This document shows positions 1-7,349 of a stretch of 64,000 bases of DNA, piece after piece. The position numbers and the translations under genes were made by a program. The DNA is from Luteimonas salinisoli (GTDB taxonomy: Bacteria; Pseudomonadota; Gammaproteobacteria; Xanthomonadales; Xanthomonadaceae). The stretch is from positions 150,899-214,898 of the forward strand of contig NZ_JACCKA010000091.1 of the NCBI RefSeq assembly GCF_013425525.1, given 5' to 3'. The notes beneath the pieces were generated by a model, which saw only the letters and a program-made list of their open reading frames with translations, did no database searches and was not told where the DNA came from. Each line of letters begins with the position of its first letter. Within the stretch, counting starts at the first letter, position 1.

Positions 1-132
1 CTCAGCGGCAGCGGCCTGCCGGGCGAGACGCTGCCGTCGGGCTCCGGTTCGATGCTGGGCAGCAACTGCGTCAACTGTCACAGCCAGGTGCATGGTTCCA
101 ACCACCCTTCGGGGGCGGGCTTCACGCGCTGA
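1..132 (+). CDS. DmsE/MtrA-type multiheme c-type cytochrome, C-terminal end (partial)
   Basis: Only the last 43 codons are in the window; the gene begins upstream. The reading frame is open from base 1 to the TGA at 130-132 and contains one c-type heme attachment motif, CVNCH, followed by histidines and the ending SGAGFTR. The next gene, 26 bases downstream on the same strand, encodes an MtrB/PioB-like barrel. That pairing is what identifies this as the periplasmic decaheme partner (MtrA/DmsE family), which passes electrons through the barrel across the outer membrane. The number of hemes cannot be counted here, so the family call rests mainly on the neighbour. Confidence 0.7.
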   Translation, partial: LSGSGLPGETLPSGSGSMLGSNCVNCHSQVHGSNHPSGAGFTR

Positions 133-158
133 GGCGCCGCCCACGGCAGAGGAGCAAC

Positions 159-2387
159 ATGCGGCACGGTCCGGATTCATCGCGGCGGCGCTCCCCAGGC
201 AGGTTGTTGCCGTGGGCGGTGTGCGCGCTGCTGCTGGGCGGAGCGGCCGGTGCCGCGGACCCTGTGGCGGACCCCGACCGCTGCCGCGAAATCGCGCTGC
301 TGTTCGGCTATCTCGACAACGATGGTGTCCGCCATGGCCGCTATGCAGGCAGCGACAGCGGCGGCTTCGCGGGCATCGAGATCGATGCCTGCCGCGGTCC
401 GCGTCCAGGCGAGGGCGGTGCGCGTCGCTGGTACGTCCGCGGCAGCGGCGGGGGCCTGGCCACCCGCTGGCTGCAGCTGGGCGGCGGCGAGCAGGGCAGG
501 TACGCGATCCACGCCGACATGCGCCGGCTGGCGACGCCCGGGGCCGCCGTATGGACACCGCTGCGCGGCGAGGGCGACACGTTCCTGCTTCCGCCGGACT
601 GGGTGCCGGCACCGGGCACCGCCGGGATGTCGCGGCTGCCGGAGCTCGGCGAGGCCCGGTTGGGCCTGGAGCGGCGCCAGCGCGGGCTCGGGTTGGCCTT
701 CCTGCTGCCGGGCAACTGGCGTATCGAGACCCGCTACCGGCGCGAGGCGCGGCAGGGCTGGCAGCGCTTCGGCGGCGTGATCGGCAGCACCGGCGGCAAT
801 GCCCGCGCGATCGTTGTGCCGGCGCCGGTCGACCATCTCACCCGGCAGGCCGATACCACCCTCGGCTACGCGGGCGAGCACCTGCAGCTGCGCATCGGCC
901 ATCACCTGTCGCAGTTCGACAACGCCGCCACGCGGCTGCGCTGGCAGAACCCGTTCGTGGATGTCGCCGGCTGGGCGCCTTCGGCGAGCCATCCCGGCGG
1001 CTTCGGCCAGGCCCAGCCGGCGCCGGACAACCGCTTCCAGCAGTTCAGCCTGTCGGGCGCCTACGGCCGCAGCGCCGCACTGCGGATCAATGCCGATCTC
1101 GCCCTGGGCAGCATGCGCCAGAACCAGGCCTATCTTCCGTACACCGTGGATCCGGTACTGGCCGAGAGCGCCACGCAAGGGCTGCCGCGCGCCTCGCTCG
1201 ACGGAAGGATCGACACCACGCTGCTGCAGTTGCGCCTCTCGGGCCGTCCGCACCGGCACTGGCGCTGGAGTGCCACCTATCGCTTCGACGACCGCGACAA
1301 CCGCACGCCCCGCGACGCATACGTCGGGATCGGCGGCGATGCCCAGGCGCAGAATGCGGATCCGGCCAGCGGCCAGCGCCGCTACAACCTGCCGTACGGG
1401 TTCCGCGAGCGCACCGTCAGCGCCGACGCAGGGTTCAGGCCCTCGCGCCGTTTCGATGCCAGCCTCGGCCTGCGTCGGCAGGAGACCGCGCGCACCTGGT
1501 CGTCGCGCGCGGACAGCGACGAGACCCGCATCGAGCTGGCCCTGCGCGGCCATGCCGGCGACAGGATTTCGGGCGGTGTGCGGCTGCGCGAGGGGCGCCG
1601 CTCCGGCTCGACCTACGTGGGCAACCGTGCCTTCCTCGACAGCCACTCGCCGGACTACGTCGACACCGTGGCGGGCGGGTTCGAGAACCTGCCCGCGCTG
1701 CGCCAGTACCATCTGGCCGATCGCGACCGCAGCCATGCCCAGCTGTTCGCGACCTTCACACCCACGCCTGCCCTGGGCATCGGCATCGAGCATGGCCGCA
1801 CCCGCGACGCTTATCGGCGCTCCGAGCTGGGCCTGCAGCGCAGCCGCATCGACTCCACGGGGATCGACGTGTCCTACGCGCCAGGAGGCGATTGGGCCGC
1901 CCACGCCCACGCCGGGCGCGAGCGCTTCACCTTCGACCAGGCCGGGCACAGCTTCCGCGGCGGCGCCAACAGGCTCGAGGAGGCGTTCGACCCGGAGCGC
2001 GACTGGTTCGCCTTCCACCGCGACCGTGCGCTCAGCCTCGGTCTCGGTGCTTCCCGCGAACTGCTGCAGGGCCGGTTGAAGCTGCGTGCCGACTACAGCC
2101 AGGCGTGGACCGAGGGCAAGGTGGCCGTGGTCGCCGGCACCGCGCTGGAGACCGGTCCGCTGCCTCCGACCAAGGCCCGGCTGCGGCGCATCGATCTGGA
2201 TGCCGACTACCGCCTGCAGGAGCGGACGCGGCTGCGGCTGCGCTACAGCCTGGAGTCGTTCCGGAGCCGGGACTGGGCGTTCGACGGCGTCGGCCCGGAG
2301 ACCCTGTCCGGCATCATCCTGCTCGGCGGCGAGAGCCCCGACTACGGCGCCGGTGCGGTGATGCTCTCGCTGCACCGAAGCTTCTAG
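159..2387 (+). CDS. MtrB/PioB family decaheme-associated outer membrane protein
   Basis: 742 residues, within the usual range for MtrB/PioB barrels. A basic N-terminus and a hydrophobic run (about residues 15-32, ending GGAAGAA) form a Sec signal peptide. The rest alternates amphipathic strands rich in Arg, Tyr and Asp, as expected of a large beta-barrel, and ends with a terminal Phe (LHRSF), typical of outer-membrane proteins. The start at 159 has GGAG 9 bases upstream. It follows the multiheme cytochrome by 26 bases, so the two probably form an operon. By family knowledge the barrel sheathes the cytochrome so that electrons can cross the outer membrane. No outer-surface cytochrome (MtrC-like) is visible downstream. 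Confidence 0.85.
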   Translation: MRHGPDSSRRRSPGRLLPWAVCALLLGGAAGAADPVADPDRCREIALLFGYLDNDGVRHGRYAGSDSGGFAGIEIDACRGPRPGEGGARRWYVRGSGGGLATRWLQLGGGEQGRYAIHADMRRLATPGAAVWTPLRGEGDTFLLPPDWVPAPGTAGMSRLPELGEARLGLERRQRGLGLAFLLPGNWRIETRYRREARQGWQRFGGVIGSTGGNARAIVVPAPVDHLTRQADTTLGYAGEHLQLRIGHHLSQFDNAATRLRWQNPFVDVAGWAPSASHPGGFGQAQPAPDNRFQQFSLSGAYGRSAALRINADLALGSMRQNQAYLPYTVDPVLAESATQGLPRASLDGRIDTTLLQLRLSGRPHRHWRWSATYRFDDRDNRTPRDAYVGIGGDAQAQNADPASGQRRYNLPYGFRERTVSADAGFRPSRRFDASLGLRRQETARTWSSRADSDETRIELALRGHAGDRISGGVRLREGRRSGSTYVGNRAFLDSHSPDYVDTVAGGFENLPALRQYHLADRDRSHAQLFATFTPTPALGIGIEHGRTRDAYRRSELGLQRSRIDSTGIDVSYAPGGDWAAHAHAGRERFTFDQAGHSFRGGANRLEEAFDPERDWFAFHRDRALSLGLGASRELLQGRLKLRADYSQAWTEGKVAVVAGTALETGPLPPTKARLRRIDLDADYRLQERTRLRLRYSLESFRSRDWAFDGVGPETLSGIILLGGESPDYGAGAVMLSLHRSF

Positions 2388-2417
2388 AAGCCGGCGGGGC
2401 GCGGGCGATGAATCCGC

Positions 2418-4025
2418 TCAGGCGCGACTGCGGATCAGATCGGCGGCGCGTTCGGCGATCATGATCACCGGCGCGTTGGTGTTGCCACCGGGCAGCGTGG
2501 GCATCACCGAGGCGTCGACCACGCGCAGGCCGTCGACGCCGCGCACGCGCAGTTCCGGGTCGACCACGGCGTCCTCGTCCACGCCCATGCGGCAGCTGCC
2601 GGCCGGGTGGTAGACGCTCTCGGCCTTGGCGCGGACGAAAGCGGCCAGGCCGGCGTCGTCCAGGTCCTCGCGTGCGGGATGGATCGGCGCGCCGCGATAC
2701 GGAGCGAACGCAGGTTGCCGCATGATCTCGCGCGAGAGCCGCGCGCACTCCACCATCATCTTCAGGTCGAAACCTTCGGCATCGCCGAGGTAGTTCGGCT
2801 CGATGCGCGGCTTGTCGCTGGCGCGCGCGCTGGCCAGGCGGATCCGGCCGCGGCTGCGCGGGCGCAGGAAGCAGGCGTGTACGGTATAGCCGTCGCCGGC
2901 CAGCCGCTTGCGGCCGTGGTCGTCGAGCATCGCCGGCACGAAATGGAACTGGATGTCGGCGCGCTCGTCGGGCGCCAGCGCCGAGCGGGCGAAACCGCCC
3001 GCTTCGGCGATGTTGCTGGTGCCGGGGCCGGTGCGGCCGCGCAGGTAGTAGCTCCAGGCGATGCGCGCGTCGCTGAGGCGGTCGTAGCTGATGCGGCTGC
3101 TGGCGTGGTACAGGGTGCAGATGTCCAGATGGTCCTGAAGGTTGCCGCCCACCCCGGGCAGGTGCAGCTGCACGCCGATGCCGTGCGCACGCAGCTCGCG
3201 TTCGGGGCCGATGCCGGAGAGCATCAGCAACTGCGGCGAGTTGACCGCGCCACCGCACAGCAGCACCTCCCGCGTGGCCTGCTGGTGGAACGCGCGCCCG
3301 CGCGCGGCATACACCACGCCGCTGGCGCGGCCGCGCTCGAAGGTGATGCGGCTGGCCATCGCCCCCGTCTCGACGACCAGATTGGGGCGCTCGCGCGCGG
3401 GCCGCAGGTAGGCCACCGCCGCCGAGCAGCGTGCGCCGTCCTTCTGCGTGACCTGGTACAGGCCCACGCCTTCCTGCCGCGGGCCGTTGAAGTCGGCGTT
3501 GTGCGGCAGCCCGGCCTGCTGCGCCGCCTCGACGAACGCATGCGAGAGCGGATTGACGTAGCGCAGGTCCGAGACCGCGAGCGGCCCGTCGCCGCCGTGC
3601 AGTGCGTCGGCGCCGCGGCCGTTGCCTTCCGAGCGCCGGAAACAGGGCAGCACCGTTTCCCAGTCCCAGCCGGGCGCGCCCTGCGCGGCCCAGCCGTCGT
3701 AGTCGGCCGGAACGCCGCGGATGTAGCACATCGCGTTGATCGAGCTGGATCCGCCGAGCACGCGTCCACGCGGCCACCACAGCCTGCGGTTGCCCAGCTG
3801 TTGCTGCGGTTCGGTGTCGTAGTCCCAGTTCACGCCTTTCTGGTTGACCAGTTTCGCCAACCCTGCGGGCATGTGGATGAAAGGATGCCAGTCGCGCGGC
3901 CCGGCCTCGAGCAGCAGCACCCGCACGTCCGGATCCTCGCTCAGCCGGTTGGCGAGCACGCAGCCTGCCGAGCCGGCGCCGATGATGATGTAGTCGTAGG
4001 CGGTCGCGGCGGAGCGGTCGGGCAT
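2418..4025 (-). CDS. GMC family FAD-dependent oxidoreductase (choline dehydrogenase-like)
   Basis: 535 residues. The N-terminus carries the FAD-binding dinucleotide motif IIIGAGSAGCVLANRLSE (about residues 13-30), then the GMC signature around GGSSSINAMCYIRG. The C-terminal HPAGSCRMG and a late NTNAPVIMIAERAADLI segment complete a normal GMC oxidase/dehydrogenase. Such enzymes oxidise alcohols; the choline dehydrogenase BetA branch is the closest named relative, but no betB or betI lies nearby, so the substrate is open. It is transcribed away from the chromate transporter gene. The intervening 171 bases hold a perfect palindrome that may be an operator. Confidence 0.85.
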   Translation of the reverse strand: MPDRSAATAYDYIIIGAGSAGCVLANRLSEDPDVRVLLLEAGPRDWHPFIHMPAGLAKLVNQKGVNWDYDTEPQQQLGNRRLWWPRGRVLGGSSSINAMCYIRGVPADYDGWAAQGAPGWDWETVLPCFRRSEGNGRGADALHGGDGPLAVSDLRYVNPLSHAFVEAAQQAGLPHNADFNGPRQEGVGLYQVTQKDGARCSAAVAYLRPARERPNLVVETGAMASRITFERGRASGVVYAARGRAFHQQATREVLLCGGAVNSPQLLMLSGIGPERELRAHGIGVQLHLPGVGGNLQDHLDICTLYHASSRISYDRLSDARIAWSYYLRGRTGPGTSNIAEAGGFARSALAPDERADIQFHFVPAMLDDHGRKRLAGDGYTVHACFLRPRSRGRIRLASARASDKPRIEPNYLGDAEGFDLKMMVECARLSREIMRQPAFAPYRGAPIHPAREDLDDAGLAAFVRAKAESVYHPAGSCRMGVDEDAVVDPELRVRGVDGLRVVDASVMPTLPGGNTNAPVIMIAERAADLIRSRA

Positions 4026-4041
4026 CGCGCGAAACTAAGCG

Positions 4042-4072
4042 GCGACGCTAGAGCATATGCTCTTGCCGTCGC
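4042..4072. promoter_or_regulatory. Nested palindrome between divergent genes (candidate operator)
   Basis: A perfect 14-base palindrome AGAGCATATGCTCT (4050-4063) is nested inside a second inverted repeat, GCGACG (4042-4047) and CGTCGC (4067-4072). It lies 25 bases upstream of the GMC oxidoreductase start and about 130 bases upstream of chrA. The position suits a repressor site on the oxidoreductase promoter. No regulator gene is adjacent, so the bound protein is unknown. Confidence 0.4.
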
Positions 4073-4196
4073 GGATGCGCGGCGACGGCGGTCCGCCGGC
4101 GGCCTGCAGGATATCTCGCGCCGGCCGGTGGGACGGGCGGCCGCGCCGTGCGCATTGACCCTCCGCAGTGTTCGGTCCAGATTCCACAGGACTCCC

Positions 4197-5531
4197 ATGG
4201 CCGGTGGACCGATGCAGCCTTCGTTCAAGGACGCCCTGCGCGTCTGGCTCAGGATCGGCCTGATCAGCTTCGGCGGACCGGCGGGGCAGATCGCGCTGAT
4301 GCACCGGTTGCTGGTCGAGGAGAAGCGGTGGATCAGCGAGGCGCGTTTCCTGCATGCGCTCAACTATTGCATGCTGCTGCCCGGGCCGGAGGCGCAGCAG
4401 CTGGCGACCTACATCGGATGGCTGCTGCACCGCGTCCGCGGTGGCCTCGCCGCGGGCATCCTGTTCGTGCTTCCGGGTTTCGTGCTGATGCTCGGCATCG
4501 CCTGCGTCTACGTACTGTACGGCGAGGTGGGGCCGGTCCGTGGCCTGCTGTTCGGCATGCAGGCCGCCACCCTGGCGATCGTGGTCGAGGCGGTGCTGCG
4601 GATCGGGCGCAGGGCGCTGCGGCACAGGCTGCTGTGGGGCTTCGCTGCGGCGTCGTTCCTGGCGATCTTCGCGTTCGGGGCGCCGTTCCCGCTGGTGATC
4701 CTGGGTGCCGCGCTCGCCGGCGTCGCGGGCGCCAGGCTGCGCCCGGCGGTGTTTCTGCCGGCGCTGCCAGTCGGGGGCGATCGCTCCGGGCTCCCCCGCC
4801 AGGCGCGCCCTGTCCCCGGCTGGACGCTGCGGGTGCTGCTGAGCGGCGCGGCGCTGTGGGGCCTGCCGCTGTTGCTGCTGCTGGCCACGCTCGGCGCGGG
4901 GCACGTCTTCGCCGACGAGGCCCTGTTCTTCAGCAAGATGGCGCTGGTGACGTTCGGCGGCGCCTACGCGGTGCTGGCCTACATGACCCAGCAGGCGGTG
5001 GAACGCTACGGCTGGCTCGGCCCGACCGAGATGGTCCAGGGCCTGGCGCTGGCGGAGACCACGCCCGGGCCTCTGATCCTGGTGATCGCCTTCGTCGGCT
5101 TCCTCGGCGCCTACGGCGATCCGGGCGCGCTGCATCCGCTGCTCGCGGGCGCGCTCGGCGCTTCGCTGTCCACCTGGGTCACGTTCGTTCCCTGCTTCCT
5201 GTGGATCTTCCTCGGCGCGCCCTACATCGAACGCCTGCGCGACCATCGCCTGCTCTCGGCCGCGTTGACCGGGATCACCGCGGCGGTGGTCGGCGTCATC
5301 CTGAACCTGTCGTTGTGGTTCGCCATGCACGTGCTTTTCGCCGACGTGGAACGCTGGGAAGGCTGGGGCCTGGACCTGCCGCTGCCGGTCCTGCAGTCGC
5401 TGGACGCCGCGGCGCTGGCGCTGGGTGTCTTCGCGATGCTGGCGTTGCTGCGCTTCCGGATGGGCTTGCTGAGGACGCTGGCCGTCTGCGCGCTGCTCGG
5501 TCTGCTGGCGCAGGCGGCGGGCATCGGCTAA
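4197..5531 (+). CDS. chrA: Chromate efflux transporter ChrA
   Basis: 444 residues with two CHR half-domains, the long-chain form of the family. The first half carries GLISFGGPAGQIALMHR and LLPGPEAQQLATYIGW; the second repeats the pattern as LVTFGGAYAVLAYM and LAETTPGPLILVIAFVGFLG. About ten hydrophobic segments are spread over both halves, so it sits in the inner membrane. ChrA exports chromate in known members; sulfate-related roles are possible. The start at 4197 gives the fuller N-terminus; ATG at 4212 in the same frame is an alternative. The long open frame upstream of 4197 overlaps the opposite-strand oxidoreductase and is not real. Confidence 0.88.
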   Translation: MAGGPMQPSFKDALRVWLRIGLISFGGPAGQIALMHRLLVEEKRWISEARFLHALNYCMLLPGPEAQQLATYIGWLLHRVRGGLAAGILFVLPGFVLMLGIACVYVLYGEVGPVRGLLFGMQAATLAIVVEAVLRIGRRALRHRLLWGFAAASFLAIFAFGAPFPLVILGAALAGVAGARLRPAVFLPALPVGGDRSGLPRQARPVPGWTLRVLLSGAALWGLPLLLLLATLGAGHVFADEALFFSKMALVTFGGAYAVLAYMTQQAVERYGWLGPTEMVQGLALAETTPGPLILVIAFVGFLGAYGDPGALHPLLAGALGASLSTWVTFVPCFLWIFLGAPYIERLRDHRLLSAALTGITAAVVGVILNLSLWFAMHVLFADVERWEGWGLDLPLPVLQSLDAAALALGVFAMLALLRFRMGLLRTLAVCALLGLLAQAAGIG

Positions 5532-5570
5532 CGTGCCGCGAATGCCTTCAGGGCATCCCCGCCCCTGCAC

Positions 5571-6917
5571 ATGACCGCAGAAGTCCAGACGCAGCGCATC
5601 GCGCGCTTCCGCGCCGCGCTCGCCGCCTCGCCGCCGCTGTGGTGGGCGTTGCTCTATTTCTTTTCGCTGCTCTGCGGCTACTACGTGCTGCGGCCGGTGC
5701 GCGACGCGATGGGCGCCTCGCGCGACCCGTCCACCGTGTTCCCGCGCTGGCTGCTGGAGCTGGCGGACGCGCGCGGCATCTCCCTCGGCGACTACACGCT
5801 GCAGATCCTGTTTACCGGTACCTTCGTGGCGATGCTGGCGTTGCAGCCGCTCTACGGCGCCCTGGTGGCGCGCTTCCCGCGGCGGGTGTTCCTGCCGGTG
5901 GTGTATCTGGCGTTCATCGCCTGCCTGGCCGGGTTCTGGTGGGCGTTCGACAGCGGGGCTTCGGGTCGCGGCGCGGTGTTCTTCGTGTTCATCGCGGTGT
6001 TCAACCTGTTCGCGGTCACGGTGTTCTGGAGTTTCATGGCCGACGTGTTCGACAACGATCAGGCCAAGCAGGTGTACGGCTACATCGGCGCCGGCGGCAC
6101 CCTGGGGGCGCTGGCGGGGCCGGGACTGACCCGGGTGCTGGTCGAACCGCTGGGCGTGGCCAACCTGCTGCTGGTGTCGGCGGGGTTCATCGGACTGTGC
6201 CTGCTGTGCATCGTCAGGCTGCGTCCGTGGGCGGTGCTGCGCGAGCGCGCCCACCGCGAGGCCAGCGGCGAGCGCGCGATGGGCGGCTCGGTATGGGCCG
6301 GGCTGCGCCTGGCCTGGCAGGATCCGCTGCTGCGCGCGCTGTCGATGCTGATGTTCTTCGGCGTCGGCGTCGGCACGCTCATCTACAACGAGCAGGCGGC
6401 GATCGTGCGCCAGTACTATCCGGGCGCCGAGGCCGCGACGCGCTACTACTCGACCATCGACTGGGCGGTCAACGGCCTGACCATCGTGGTGCAGGTGCTG
6501 CTGACACGCTGGCTGCTGCGCCGCTACGGCGTCGCCCCGCTGCTTCTGCTGCCGGCCCTGGCGATCCTGGCGGGGTTCTCGCTGCTGGCCGCCTCGCCCT
6601 TGCCGTTGCTGGTGGCGGTGGTGCAGGTGGTGACGCGGGCGAGCGAATTCTCGCTGGCCAAGCCCGCCCGCGAGACTCTCTACACCCGCATGGAGCGCGA
6701 GGCGCGCTACAAGGCCAAGGCGGTGATCGACACCGCGGTGTACCGCGGGGGCGACGTGACCTTCGTCTGGGTCCACAAGCTGCTCGCGGGATTCGGCTCG
6801 AGCGTGGTGTTTCTGGCCGGCCTGGGGGTCGCCGCCGGCCTGGCGTTCGGCGCCTGGCGGGTGGTGCGCGAACAGCGCCGGCTGCCGGAACATCCCGGCG
6901 ACGCGCCCCACCCCTGA
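5571..6917 (+). CDS. Major-facilitator/ATP:ADP-antiporter-like membrane carrier
   Basis: 448 residues with about twelve hydrophobic segments. The opening WALLYFFSLLCGYYVLRPVRD, with its Tyr-Tyr-Val-Leu-Arg-Pro core, is characteristic of the carriers related to bacterial NTP/NDP (Tlc-type) antiporters that occur in free-living bacteria. It follows chrA by 39 bases on the same strand and could be cotranscribed, although nothing links their functions. The transported substrate cannot be read from the sequence; nucleotide exchange should not be assumed outside the intracellular-pathogen members. Confidence 0.75.
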   Translation: MTAEVQTQRIARFRAALAASPPLWWALLYFFSLLCGYYVLRPVRDAMGASRDPSTVFPRWLLELADARGISLGDYTLQILFTGTFVAMLALQPLYGALVARFPRRVFLPVVYLAFIACLAGFWWAFDSGASGRGAVFFVFIAVFNLFAVTVFWSFMADVFDNDQAKQVYGYIGAGGTLGALAGPGLTRVLVEPLGVANLLLVSAGFIGLCLLCIVRLRPWAVLRERAHREASGERAMGGSVWAGLRLAWQDPLLRALSMLMFFGVGVGTLIYNEQAAIVRQYYPGAEAATRYYSTIDWAVNGLTIVVQVLLTRWLLRRYGVAPLLLLPALAILAGFSLLAASPLPLLVAVVQVVTRASEFSLAKPARETLYTRMEREARYKAKAVIDTAVYRGGDVTFVWVHKLLAGFGSSVVFLAGLGVAAGLAFGAWRVVREQRRLPEHPGDAPHP

Positions 6918-6937
6918 CCGACTTCCGGCGGCGCCGG

Positions 6938-7315
6938 TCAGCCGAAGACCGGCAGCGCGAACAGCACCGCGCCCAGCACGAACAGCGCGGTCAGTGCGTG
7001 TACCAGCGGGTGGTTGACGCGCAGAAACACGCACTGTTCGATCGTTCGCCCCACCCAGAACAGCGCCATGAACAGGAGCAGCGCGCGCCCCAGCCGGGTC
7101 CCCGCCATGTCCGCCGGGAACAGGAAGCAGAGCGCGGCGATGCCTGAGAAGACGTAGATCAGCCTGAGATTGAGGATCTGGGTGATCGCACGGGTCGGCA
7201 GGGCGACCTTGCGAAGCTCGTACTTCCAGTCGAACAGCTTCCAGAACGCGGCGTGGAACAGCGCGAACCCGAGGCTGTGCACCCCGCAGGCCAGGACCAG
7301 CTGTTCGCCGGTCAC
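6938..7315 (-). CDS. Small four-helix integral membrane protein of unknown function
   Basis: 125 residues, almost entirely hydrophobic, with four likely transmembrane helices (roughly residues 8-26, 50-67, 76-95 and 103-122). A conserved-looking HAAFWKLFDWKYELRKV loop follows the first helix. It converges on the carrier gene with 20 bases between the two stops, and its start lies 34 bases beyond the fadE stop on the same strand. I do not recognise a named family. The codon use matches its neighbours, so it is a genuine gene rather than a shadow. Confidence 0.7.
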   Translation of the reverse strand: MTGEQLVLACGVHSLGFALFHAAFWKLFDWKYELRKVALPTRAITQILNLRLIYVFSGIAALCFLFPADMAGTRLGRALLLFMALFWVGRTIEQCVFLRVNHPLVHALTALFVLGAVLFALPVFG

Positions 7316-7349
7316 CGGCGCTCTCCGCGGCCCGGCACCGGAACCTCGC

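Noticed and set aside
4035-7034. Open frame of 999 codons opposite chrA and the carrier gene
   Set aside because: Gln/Arg/His-rich low-complexity translation, no domain; a GC-skew shadow of genes on the other strand.
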